NCBI GenBank assembly: GCA_010405405.1 | Contig: MU004233.1 | Span: 251,067-315,066, forward strand | Direction: 5' to 3' | Source of the DNA: Microthyrium microscopicum | Lineage: Eukaryota > Ascomycota > Dothideomycetes > Microthyriales > Microthyriaceae | DNA: 64,000 nt | In this document: piece after piece, positions 23,453-33,289 of the stretch | Numbering within the stretch: the stretch's first letter is position 1 | Layout: every line of letters begins with the position of its first letter | Program-made: the position numbers and the translations under genes | Notes under the pieces: model-generated | Seen by the model: only the letters and a program-made list of their open reading frames with translations | Database searches by the model: none | What the model was told of the DNA's origin: nothing

Positions 23453-24650
23453 ATGCATCATACATCTACCATCCTCGCGGCATTGATCGCAGCTACCCCA
23501 GCTCTAGCATTCACCAACGGTTCATTAGTACCCCCGTACATTTGCAATCCCACTGCAGATGGTCTTCCAAAATCATTTGGTATGCCTGCGTACATCACTT
23601 CGCAATCTTCTCGGTTCCTAACGACTCCCAGGTCAACTTCTCCAGTTCACCCGTGAACAAACTCCAACCGTCGCATTCAGCACAAATGGTCAGTGTCTAT
23701 GTCTTTCTTACTCGGCCATTTCATAAGACTAACGATACTCAGCCGGCCAAAATGTCAAAGGCCCCCAGCTCGCTCAACAGGGCAACTCCAAGATTGGCAA
23801 CTCTGCCTTCATCCTGGCCTCTATGCACGACAGTCCCAACAACATCACCTCCATCAACCAAGGAATAGTCGTCAAAGTTGCCAACAACGGCGCCATTGAA
23901 GCTGGCAAAGCTAATCAGCTCATGCTTAACTCTGGCACCGCCAACGTAGCTCTCAAAGGTGCTCTGCTATACGGCCAAGATAGTACTGGCACACGACAAG
24001 GAAGCTTCACAGACAAAGGAGGTGCAAATATCTTCGTTGCGTTTCCTGGCTGTGGAAAGAATCCCCAGGGTCAGATCTCTGGTGTGATTCAGCAGACTGG
24101 CATATCTGCTACTGTAAGTTCCAATCATGATTCTAGAATTGGAGTCTAGTACTGATCTCCATAGTCTACATATAACAATCTTTTCTACAATGCGCCTGCT
24201 TGCGTACCCGGAAATAGCATCACACTTGCCGGTCTCTCCGTGACTGGAAAGGGCTTTGGCACCTGGAAGTATACCTTCAAAGTCACCGGATCCAACTGTG
24301 CCGCCAGTTCAGGCAGCACAGGAAGTACTGGGGCTGCTAGTAGCTCCGTAAATGCTGGTAACAGTGGCAACGCTGCGGCCACAGGAGCCACCGGCAACAG
24401 TGGAAGCTCTACAAAGACTGCCAGCTCCAGCACCTCCAGCAGCACTTCCAAGACCGGTGCGACCAAAGCAGCAAAGCAGAGCAAATCAGGCAAAAAGCCG
24501 TGTAAATCGTCCGGTTCTTCTAACAGCACCCTCTCCAACGCAAAAGCCAATGGTACGCACTCAGCTGCCGGGAAGGGAAAACACCATGGAGGCAAACATA
24601 ACAGCACTTCTACTGCGAAGAAAACGACTTCAAATCCACTTTACGTATAG
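23453..24650 (+). CDS. Secreted protein with Ser/Gly/Lys-rich low-complexity tail
   Basis: Four exons (23453-23579, 23632-23688, 23743-24113, 24165-24650) give 346 aa; every intron is 51-54 nt with consensus ends. Residues 1-19 are a signal peptide ending in TPALA. A folded domain of about 200 residues has a few cysteines (first in PYICNPT) and segments such as KGALLYGQDSTG and FVAFPGCGKNP. A C-terminal tail of about 120 residues is made of Ser, Thr, Gly, Asn and Lys and is probably extended and glycosylated. The domain is faintly reminiscent of reeler-like or wall-surface proteins, but I do not assign a family. A cell-wall or extracellular location is inferred. Confidence 0.8.
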
Positions 24651-25210
24651 CAGCAGTTTGAAAAGAGGGATTGGCGCTGCACGATCAAGAGGAGGGTTGA
24701 GTGTGGTAAATCAGTGTATTATTAGCAACGAGGTTCGCAGGATGCGAAATGAAACAAAATATTGTTTATTGCCAAAAGAAACGGCGGGTCAGTATTCCTG
24801 ACGTGATCCTATCATTTCTATTGTTTGGAAACATTTCTCAGGGGAGGTGAGTTGGTGAAACGAATGGTTTCAGCCATTGATGATGTTGCAAATTAATATT
24901 TTTACCAACCTCATGGACATCGTCAGCAATGCGATAGCAATGTTTCCAGTCAAAAAATGAAAGGGTCATCGACGGGGTTTATTCTTCAGATATGCAGAAA
25001 AGTCATTGTATTCCTTGCCTGCAAGCTTTTCGAATATTACCTATTGCATTGGTCTCAAAAGTGCCTAAGCATTCACAATGCAATCTACCTCCTAGTACAT
25101 TAAAGCATCATATCTCCAAAATGAGATGTGCTCATATCTCACTAAAACATCCAGTTTAAGCTGATCACTCCAAGCATCCAGGCCTTCACCCCTACTGAAG
25201 CCGCAATCAA
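24651..25210. other. Convergent 3' intergenic region, 560 bp
   Basis: This lies between the 3' ends of the secreted protein (plus) and WW protein (minus). No gene was seen. Confidence 0.6.
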
Positions 25211-26569
25211 TCACTCATCCATTATCTCGGCAACATCCTCACCAGTCTGAGCATAAGTATCGCTAATTTGCTCTGACATCGTTTCAATCGAGTTCATCTC
25301 ATCCATAGCCTGGACTGGATCGGTATATCCTTCGCCGCTGCTGTAATACTGATCCGCGGGAGCATATGATTGACCAGTCGTGTCGTATGAAGCATCGCCA
25401 TATCCCTGAGCGTCATACGAAGGATCAGTATATGCTTGAGTGTTGTATGAAGGGTCGGTATACGCTTGTGTACTATACGATGGATCGCTGTATGATTGTT
25501 GGGCACTGAGATTTGGATCGTTGTAATAGCTTTGTCCGGTTGTGGGATCAATGTATGATGTTTGGCTCGAATCAGATGGATAAGAGGCTGGATTATTTGG
25601 ATCAAACACGCCTGCTTGAGCCCCACTGTCACTTGATGGATCCGCATACAATTGCTGTGTTGGATCACCGATGGAATTTTGCTGCTGTTGTGAAGCATCT
25701 GCGTTTGGATAATAGCCGCTGTCTCCACCAATTTGCTGGCTTGGATCTTGATATGGCTGCGATCCGTTATTGTAACTCGCTGATTGGCGGTTAGAGCTTT
25801 TCCCGAATAAACCACCAAGTGAACCAGCATGCTTTTTGAGCGACATGGCTCCAACACCTCCTAGGCCTAAAGCTGCGATGCCGCCCACAAGAGCTGCTTG
25901 GCCGGTTTTGGCAGGCTTTGCAGCATTAGCAGCAACAGGAGTAATGGGCTGCGGTTGCTGTGGCATTTGCCCATTCGGTCGTGGAGGACCATAGGCATTT
26001 TGCTGATAAGGCTGAGGGGGACCTTGGGCATAAGGCTGACCCTGTGGTGGGCGCCCTATTTGAGGAGGGAACTGCTGGGGTGGACCTCCAATCTGAGGAG
26101 GACGTTGCTGGGGCGGAGGTCCTTGCTGATAAGGCGAGGTTGGTTGAGCGGGTGGAGCTGTTTGCGGTGTTGCTTGTTTCTTTCCTCCAAACAATCTGCT
26201 TGATCCAAAGGATAATGCGCTAGACAGAAGTCCAACAGGCTTTTCAACACCTTGTACAGGCTTGCTGCCAGTGAGAGAGCCCATCATGTCACCTATAAAA
26301 CCTCTGTCGCCAACTGGGCCGTTGGGAGGGAGAGGCTCTTGAGCGATACCAGGCTGGTTTGGTTGCGGAGTACCAGACTGTTGCTGAGGTTGACGACATC
26401 CCATAATTGCAGGTTGCGGAGCTTGTATTTGTGGTGGCCCGTTAAAGGTGGTCGGAATCTGCCACACAGACTCATTTGTAAGAGTGTTTATATAGAATAG
26501 ACGATTATGCTGTGGGGAATGTTCAGCTTTCCAACCTTGAGGAAGGACTAGAGGCTGTTGAACATTCAT
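25211..26569 (-). CDS. WW-domain protein with Pro/Gln-rich body and Tyr-rich repeat tail
   Basis: A single exon encodes 452 aa. Residues 9-39 form a WW domain (Trp13, FYIN at 25-28, Trp36, Pro39), a module that binds proline-rich peptides. The middle (about 140-230) is Pro/Gln-rich. A short Gly/Ala hydrophobic stretch (ALVGGIAALGLGGVGAMSL) around residue 237 could be a membrane or aggregation segment. The C-terminal 150 residues contain imperfect tandem decapeptide-like units of the type AYTDPSYNTQ, rich in Tyr, Asp and Ser. Disordered composition suggests a scaffold. The family is common in filamentous ascomycetes and functionally uncharacterised as far as I know. Confidence 0.85.
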   Translation of the reverse strand: MNVQQPLVLPQGWKAEHSPQHNRLFYINTLTNESVWQIPTTFNGPPQIQAPQPAIMGCRQPQQQSGTPQPNQPGIAQEPLPPNGPVGDRGFIGDMMGSLTGSKPVQGVEKPVGLLSSALSFGSSRLFGGKKQATPQTAPPAQPTSPYQQGPPPQQRPPQIGGPPQQFPPQIGRPPQGQPYAQGPPQPYQQNAYGPPRPNGQMPQQPQPITPVAANAAKPAKTGQAALVGGIAALGLGGVGAMSLKKHAGSLGGLFGKSSNRQSASYNNGSQPYQDPSQQIGGDSGYYPNADASQQQQNSIGDPTQQLYADPSSDSGAQAGVFDPNNPASYPSDSSQTSYIDPTTGQSYYNDPNLSAQQSYSDPSYSTQAYTDPSYNTQAYTDPSYDAQGYGDASYDTTGQSYAPADQYYSSGEGYTDPVQAMDEMNSIETMSEQISDTYAQTGEDVAEIMDE

Positions 26570-28967
26570 ATTGAGTCAGGTCCCGAGAGCAGAATCAAGT
26601 TCAACGCTGACCAAAACGACAAGTCAAGGCGAGGGAGTCGTCATTTATATATGATAAAAGTTCCTACCAGTTGCCGCTGTTAATTGAACATACACCCAAT
26701 ATCAACATCGCAATAGTGAAATGCAGGAGTATCGTACCTGTATCCTACCTCCGCACCCTTTCTCACAAGACATACAGATCTAGACCTCACGTCCCCCACA
26801 TACATTACGAGCTGTACCAACTTCCCCTCAAATGGCCGAATAAGGCTGGCTGTGAAGCCAAGCACGATGATTGCCAACACTCAAAGCTTGATAATATCGT
26901 GAGGCTTATCATGTATCGCCAAGCTTTGCGGAGGCAGTGCATATGCATCTTTGACCTGAAATGAGGTTCTTCAGCTGAAGAATTGCATGTTGTCATTCTT
27001 GGCTGCAGAAACAATTATGCATTCGGATAAGCGGACGGTAATGCTGCGATCATCAATATACTCTCGAGCAAGTTTTTCCACGGTGACATGGCATTCCCGC
27101 TCCTGAGAGAATATTGTGAATATTGCTGGTTCTATTGGTGGTGCTCTTTTGGCGATCTAGACCTTGATCATGCCTAGAACTCTTGACGCAACTGAGATCC
27201 TGCATGGAATTGCCGCGGCTCTCGCTTTCATGAATGGATGTCTTGCAAGATGGATTGCTTGGTAGGCTGATAGGGAGAAGAATGTTCGTCCGAGGCCATG
27301 AGCACTCCCAAACGTATAGCCGCGATTAGGAGTCTGAGTACCTACAAATGACTTAGCATTCTTTTCGCCCGATGCGCAAGCACAGGTACAGGCAATGGCA
27401 CGCATCAAGGGTAGTCCAGTGAGTTTACAAAGCACTAGCCTACAAAGTGGAAACGGTTAGTCCCTCAAAATGAAGAGGACAGAGAACATCACTATTGTGG
27501 AAACATCCCCCCAACTACAAAATGTTCTGTGGATACAACCCCAGTCATAGTGTGTTGGGGGAACTCAAATCATGGCATGGCGGGTGATGCGCTGGGGAAA
27601 GAGGTTGCCTGCTACAAGCCCAACAGAAGTGGATAGAAGGACCAAGCAAAGTCCAGATACGGTAGTTCGGCGATGTCAAAAGCTCCGAAGCAGGTCAAAA
27701 TCAACCGCATGATAATGAAGAGCGCAGACTGGTTGAAGGTTCCCAAGCTCTTGTATGATCTTAAAATTTGGTCTCAGACAAACACAAGGCGTACTGATAA
27801 AGTGAAGTGAGTTCGTACGAGGATCAGGCAAACTCGAAACCAACTCTGTGATTGAACAGGCGCTACAATATGAGTCTTAAAGTAGCATGTGTCACGATAG
27901 CACAAGTTGTACTCTGGTAGAAAGTTGAGATTCGGTACGCGTTGCAGGCAAACAGTCATTCGAGACTGCCTCGTGCTCGTCACGCGCTTCATTCCTCGAA
28001 AGCTCTAGCTGAACAGACCACGAACTGAAGGTCCAGTCCAGCTTGTGATGAAATTGATGACGAAAACAAACTGGCAACTGTGAAAGTTGAAAAGGTCGAC
28101 AGAAGAATTCTGAATAAGTAGAGGCCTGACGAACTAAGAACTTTGAAGGCGTTACGTTTTAAACTCAGCCACATCTACAAACCCAATCACAGCCAGCAAT
28201 ATTCAGGTCAATCAGGGGCTTCAGTACCTTATTGGCTCGGAAGGTTTTTATTCTCTCCCGCAAGGTAGCTTACAGGCATTGTATGAGGCTGTTGAGGCTG
28301 AGATCAGATCTCTCTGCCACTCCGTTGTCGGGTCCTTTGGTGAGTGATGTGTCAAGAATTGATTGCATGGATTTCTTCTGAAAGTTGGAACTGTGGGCTA
28401 TCCGTCTGCCTGTTCTGCTAAGCCTGCGGTGTTGAGAAATACTGTAAATACAGATCACAAACAGACCAGAACCCGGCAATATATCGACGCGCCCCCTTGT
28501 CTTTGCTTGGAAAAAGGCTTGAATCGCATTTGATCTCAGCCAGCTAGGATTACTAGGGCCCAAGCTTACTGTTTTTCTGGAATTGTTCCCCAGATTTCCA
28601 CTTGAGCCTCACTTTGCTCACTCTACAAAACTCCCAATAGTTTGGCACCCCTTATACTCGCCTTCCGTTCTTCACTTTCGTTCAGGAACCAACTGCAATC
28701 CCTCCATCTTCATCGTCGCCGCTGACTCACTGACGAATACCACTTAAGAGCATAAGAAACATCCCCTGGCTGTTATACGATTCCAGGTACGACTGCTTCC
28801 GGAAACGCCAGAATTCACACAACTTTCAAGAATTCTATTCTCTGGCGCATTCATTTCTGGGTGGCGAGAAATTGGCAAGAGCTAACTAAAATTCGGCAGG
28901 CAGCACCCAGAGTATCACCGCATCAAGAACCATCTACACCCTCAGGGGTCCATCCCCAATCCACAAC
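26570..28967. other. Long divergent intergenic region, about 2.4 kb
   Basis: This lies between the WW protein gene (minus) and the patatin gene (plus). Several open frames of 60-97 codons exist on both strands, none with a domain, signal peptide or convincing splicing. The stretch just above 28968 is pyrimidine-rich, as expected of a fungal promoter/5' UTR. No supportable gene. Confidence 0.45.
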
Positions 28968-30674
28968 ATGCAGAGCCCTTCTTCTCCAAGATCCCCATCT
29001 CTGTCTGCTGTCCTTCCATCACAACCCGTCTCTCGCGCATCCACTCTACCCGTTCCCGGTCATCAAACTCCTCATCGCAATGATCCAACCTTCCGACCTC
29101 CCAGCCGTATAAGCGTGCCAGCCTCAACCGTCTCCTCAAACGGCGACTACCACACCGGCAAATCATGGGCTCGCACAGTACACACAGAAGACGCATGGCA
29201 ACCCCTAATATTGACCTGCGACGGCGGAGGAATACGTGGCTACAGCACCCTTCTGATCCTCAAAGCCATAATGCATGAAGTCGCTGTATGGGAGAACAAC
29301 CTCGAAGCCCAAGAGAAACCCGTCGGCCAACGGCGCACCTTCAATGAAGACGAGCTCCTTCCCTGTCACTACTTCGACTTTATGTATGGCACATCCACCG
29401 GTGGCTTAATCGCCACCATGCTCGGACGACTACGTATGGGCGTCCCTGCTGCCATCGAAATCTATAAACAAGTCGGGCAAGAGCTGTTCGGCCGCCGGCG
29501 AAGCAAAATGCCCCTCGGCACGAAATACGCCCACGAACCCCTCGAAGAAGCCGTCAAACGTATCGTGCAAACCCACTGCCCAATTTCGCACGATCCTAGC
29601 GTTGCTGACGATGGTTGCGACTGGAATCCTTGGGCTTGCGACCTCACCAATGATCCAAACGCCACCGACGAACCCTTCTGGCGCGAATCAACAAACCGCA
29701 TCTGCCAATCCATCTGTCTAACCGCCATCCACGATCAAAATATCAACCGCGCGTATTTACTCCGAACATACAACCACACATATAATAATCTCGCGCCAAA
29801 ATGGGTCTCACAGTACAACGAAGGAGCCGAAAAACTGCGCATCTGGCAAGTCACCCGTGCAACTTCTGCAGCTCCGTTTTACTTCCAGTCGCTCGTCGCG
29901 GACATTGGTGGCGAAACTAAAGAATTCAAGGACGGCGGCATTCGCGAAAATAATCCTAGTGTGGCTGCCTGGAGCGAATTTATCAGCATTTACGGCGAAC
30001 GCACCGAACCCGCTGCGCTCATTTCCATCGGCACAGGTCGTCCCAATATGACAAAGGACGGATTTCCGGAAACTTGGCCAGGCCCATTTGGACAGCTCAG
30101 CATCGTTAAGAAATTTGCCGAGACGTTTGCGGTCCTGAAGAACATGTTGGTGAAATATACTGAAGGCGAGCGCCAACACGAGGAAATGGTCCACCAAGCG
30201 CAAGGGCAATACACCTGGTATAAACGCCTCAACGTCAACACCGGCCTCCAAGATCTTCGGCTGGACAACTGGGAACCCTCATCTCACGTCGATGAAGCCG
30301 GCGCGAAAGTCACCGTCCCCGGTGGTACAACTCTGCAGACGATCGAGGAAGCTACCAATGCTTATCTCAATCGCACGGATATCCAGCCGGAGGAACTGAA
30401 AGAGTATACGACGCCCAAGGTCATGGTGCAGCAGATTGCCGAGAAGATGGTCCGGCACCGACGGATGCGTGAGCACACTGCACGCGATGATCCGGAGCAC
30501 TCGGAGCGCTGGGCTTCGTATATGGGCCGCAGGCTGCGACGGCGAGAAGCGAGCGTCAAGGCCGGAGCAGAAGACTCGGTGGACACATCAGAGGCGAGTT
30601 TGCCGCTGGAAAATGCGGAAGCGACATCAGAGCATCCTCCGCCCCTTGGGGACTCCATTGGCTCGCTGGATTGA
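28968..30674 (+). CDS. Patatin-like phospholipase
   Basis: A single exon encodes 568 aa. The patatin fold signatures are all present: the oxyanion-hole motif DGGGIRG at 85-91, the nucleophile elbow GTSTG at 141-145 (Ser143), and the DGG motif with catalytic Asp322 followed by NNP. These make the Ser-Asp dyad of lipid acyl hydrolases acting on phospholipids or lysophospholipids. The first 60 residues are Ser/Pro-rich and disordered, and the last 110 are charged without a membrane segment, so a cytosolic or peripheral enzyme is likely. No signal peptide. The substrate is not predictable. Confidence 0.93.
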   Translation: MQSPSSPRSPSLSAVLPSQPVSRASTLPVPGHQTPHRNDPTFRPPSRISVPASTVSSNGDYHTGKSWARTVHTEDAWQPLILTCDGGGIRGYSTLLILKAIMHEVAVWENNLEAQEKPVGQRRTFNEDELLPCHYFDFMYGTSTGGLIATMLGRLRMGVPAAIEIYKQVGQELFGRRRSKMPLGTKYAHEPLEEAVKRIVQTHCPISHDPSVADDGCDWNPWACDLTNDPNATDEPFWRESTNRICQSICLTAIHDQNINRAYLLRTYNHTYNNLAPKWVSQYNEGAEKLRIWQVTRATSAAPFYFQSLVADIGGETKEFKDGGIRENNPSVAAWSEFISIYGERTEPAALISIGTGRPNMTKDGFPETWPGPFGQLSIVKKFAETFAVLKNMLVKYTEGERQHEEMVHQAQGQYTWYKRLNVNTGLQDLRLDNWEPSSHVDEAGAKVTVPGGTTLQTIEEATNAYLNRTDIQPEELKEYTTPKVMVQQIAEKMVRHRRMREHTARDDPEHSERWASYMGRRLRRREASVKAGAEDSVDTSEASLPLENAEATSEHPPPLGDSIGSLD

Positions 30675-30974
30675 AGGAGGTGAATCTCGAGGCTACGTGA
30701 AGGAAAGATAAAATGTGAAGAGGTGATTGTGAAGAAAGCCATGTTTGGTTTTCCTTGTTTTGTTGCGCGCATACAAAGCCGAGCGACTTGCATTGATACC
30801 CCGTTTGACTTTAGTCATTTTGGCGTATTTAGCTTTGCGATACTGCATAGAGCGTGTTTACTTGTACTTTTATGTGGCGGTACGTATACATATATCGGCA
30901 TTTGGACTGGAGCTTGGGTAATCTATAGGATAAATATAATATCTGAGCTATTCCTCCTTAGTCTATACAATTAA

Positions 30975-32546
30975 TCATGTAAACTTGACTTCTGCCCTGA
31001 AGAAGTCTACATACTCCTGAGGGAAATCATATTCTTCGGACAAGACATCGACCCCCTTATAAACAAGTTTGTTCCGCATATCTGCAATCTCAACCAGGCA
31101 CTGAGCTTTGCCTGCTATCAAACAGACCTTTCTTAGACTCGTGGCAACTGATACCGTCTGATCAATTGCATACAGCGCGTCATTGCAGCTCGTCTCTATC
31201 AATTCCTTCTTGAACAGATATAGAGCTTCAAGAGACGCCGGGAGAAAGTCATACTCGCCTGCCTCATTAATGCTGAAGTCCGTCATATAGCTGCCACAAT
31301 GCCGGGTATGCCCCTTCTTCCGTCCAATTTCCCAGAATTCAGCCTGTAAGCCCAGGCGCTCGAGCTTTTGAAAACGTTTGAAGTCTATCACTTGCTTCAA
31401 GAGCTTTTCTCCGCTTCTAAAGTAGTCTGAGCCAGGATATCGATACGTAAGCACGAGATCCTCGAGCGTATCACCGACTGAATAGGCGAGATTTGAAATC
31501 AAGTGCTCTTGATTCTTTGCAGAGTGATCCCAGTGACCAAAGCCAAGCCATAATTTCTTGAGTGCAATCATTCTGGACAGAAACGTAGTGAGGGTGTCGT
31601 CGTGGGCATTCAAGGAGTTGATCACGATTGTGGATATGCTGGGTAATGGATCGGGGGTTAGCCATTCGAATTCTGTCCAGGACATGGCGGGAAAGGTATC
31701 GTGGCACCACTGGTCGTTGATCTTGGTGGCCCTAAACTCTTGTATTGGCACGAAAGAGAGGATTGGTGCTACTAGTTTCATGGGGTAAGCGCCCAATGGA
31801 TTGGGTTTGATGCTCAGAGTCTTCAACGATTTGGGGAACCTTGCATGGTCGTCTGGGGTATCTTCGATCGCAGTAGGACACAAGATGCCACACAAGGCCA
31901 GTATAAATTCACCATTGGGATCATGGAGTATGAGTTGTTGCAAGTTTGGCAGGGACTGGAGAAGCAGAACCATAGCCATGTCCGCATAGTCTTTAGGCCC
32001 GCTGCCACAAGAGTCCCATTCTGAGAGGACTTCTAAGAAGAATGGCCAAGTAGTACAAAGGCGTTCAATTTGCTCACTCCAGATTGTCCTACGAGCGTCG
32101 GAATTGCAAAAGATTATGAAATCTTCATGTTCCAAGTCAGTGTCGACTAAAGTCCTGACTCCACTCTTGAAGAGGTTGCCGCGTTTAAGCTCGGTGGGAG
32201 GCCATGATCGATCCCGACCTCCATTCATATGGATGTCATCCCAATAGCGGTCACTAGGTGTCAGTTCAAGGACTTTGGCATATTGCTGAAGATATGAGTT
32301 TAGCTCTGCCAATTTGTTCAGAGCTCCGAAAATGTACGTCGAAACCATCGACCGGGGAAGTTTGTTGGTGACATGGAGATGCGTATTCTCTTTCCGGCAT
32401 TTGTTGTGCGATTGAAGAATAGTCGGATTATCGACCACAACTTGATGGAAACGACGGCAAGTCAGAACAAGACTCTCAAATCCATTAGGTCGACTCTCTT
32501 CGAGAATATGGACAATGAGTTCGCTAGGAAGAGCTTGGAAAGACAT
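30975..32546 (-). CDS. F-box protein, tandem paralogue 1
   Basis: A single exon encodes 523 aa. Residues about 3-42 (MSFQALPSELIVHILEE, then LTCRRFHQVV) form an F-box, which recruits Skp1 of SCF ubiquitin ligases. The rest has leucine-rich, beta/alpha-like segments such as LLLQSLPNLQQLIL that may form the substrate-binding part. It is a clear paralogue of the gene at 33290-34906 (shared VLELTPSDR, LLLQSLPNL, LTPDPLP and KLWLGF words) and has the same orientation. The 5' flanks of the two share an identical 18-bp word, so the duplication included promoter DNA. Substrate unknown. Confidence 0.88.
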   Translation of the reverse strand: MSFQALPSELIVHILEESRPNGFESLVLTCRRFHQVVVDNPTILQSHNKCRKENTHLHVTNKLPRSMVSTYIFGALNKLAELNSYLQQYAKVLELTPSDRYWDDIHMNGGRDRSWPPTELKRGNLFKSGVRTLVDTDLEHEDFIIFCNSDARRTIWSEQIERLCTTWPFFLEVLSEWDSCGSGPKDYADMAMVLLLQSLPNLQQLILHDPNGEFILALCGILCPTAIEDTPDDHARFPKSLKTLSIKPNPLGAYPMKLVAPILSFVPIQEFRATKINDQWCHDTFPAMSWTEFEWLTPDPLPSISTIVINSLNAHDDTLTTFLSRMIALKKLWLGFGHWDHSAKNQEHLISNLAYSVGDTLEDLVLTYRYPGSDYFRSGEKLLKQVIDFKRFQKLERLGLQAEFWEIGRKKGHTRHCGSYMTDFSINEAGEYDFLPASLEALYLFKKELIETSCNDALYAIDQTVSVATSLRKVCLIAGKAQCLVEIADMRNKLVYKGVDVLSEEYDFPQEYVDFFRAEVKFT

Positions 32547-33289
32547 TTGAGAATAGAGTTATTGTAATTGCTTCCAAATTGCGTTCCAGGTTGTAAGTGA
32601 AATTGATAATTAGTTGGGGAATGAAAACAGTTGTGGGAGATCGTATATATTCCTATAATTTGTAGATCACACATCTATCAGTGCCTGGAGCTGGCAGTCC
32701 CTCGCCGCTCTCCTTGAATCCTTCAAGGCAGGTTTCAAATTTTATCTTCTTAAGTATGATTACTTCGATTTCCAGGTTCAAAAACCATCAAACTCGAGGA
32801 TATTGTGGCAGGGCTTTGATATAACTCGTCCTACAACTGAAGATGAGGCTGTGCAAGGCAGTTTCCAAGGTTGCTGGTAGTACGGCCTCGAGGCATTATG
32901 CAAACAGATACGTTTTTCTCGGCGTGGCGAGATTATTTAGCCGTGTCGTATAGCAAAGTTTTCCGGATCAGTTTTGAGCATTTGATATTCACTACTTCTG
33001 AAGGAAAGGAAGGCTCAAAACGGGTCGGAAAAATAAATGGCGCGCTCCCATCAGCCTCGTCAGCTCTGAGACGCTAGGTTCTTTTGTCGAGTGCTTTATT
33101 TGCTATGAGGAATGTTTCAATTTGAATGATTTATCGAGTATAACGAGAAAAATAGTATCTTTTGCTTATGAGCCTTGGTGGCAGCCATTAGACTTGATGG
33201 GAGAACGGTGTTGACTTTGCCATGCCAGTGGAGTTCCTTGTGCTCCAATGCCTTGAAACTGCCTCAAGGAGTTGACGCACACGAAAGAC
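32547..33289. other. Intergenic between tandem F-box paralogues, 743 bp
   Basis: This holds the promoter of paralogue 1. The 18-bp word at 32718-32735 is shared with the promoter of paralogue 2. No gene was seen. Confidence 0.6.
32718..32735. promoter_or_regulatory. 18-bp promoter word shared by the F-box paralogues (copy 1)
   Basis: ATCCTTCAAGGCAGGTTT occurs here, 172 bp above the paralogue 1 start. It occurs again, identical, at 35096-35113, 190 bp above paralogue 2. Surrounding sequence is more diverged. This is either residual duplication identity or a conserved control site. Confidence 0.45.

Noticed and set aside
23453-24650. Assignment as an Egh16/Gas1-type appressorial protein
   Set aside because: The secreted domain lacks the characteristic wording of that family; only a generic secreted protein call is justified.
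29462-30793. Several minus-strand frames of 88-147 codons
   Set aside because: All are antisense shadows of the patatin-like gene.
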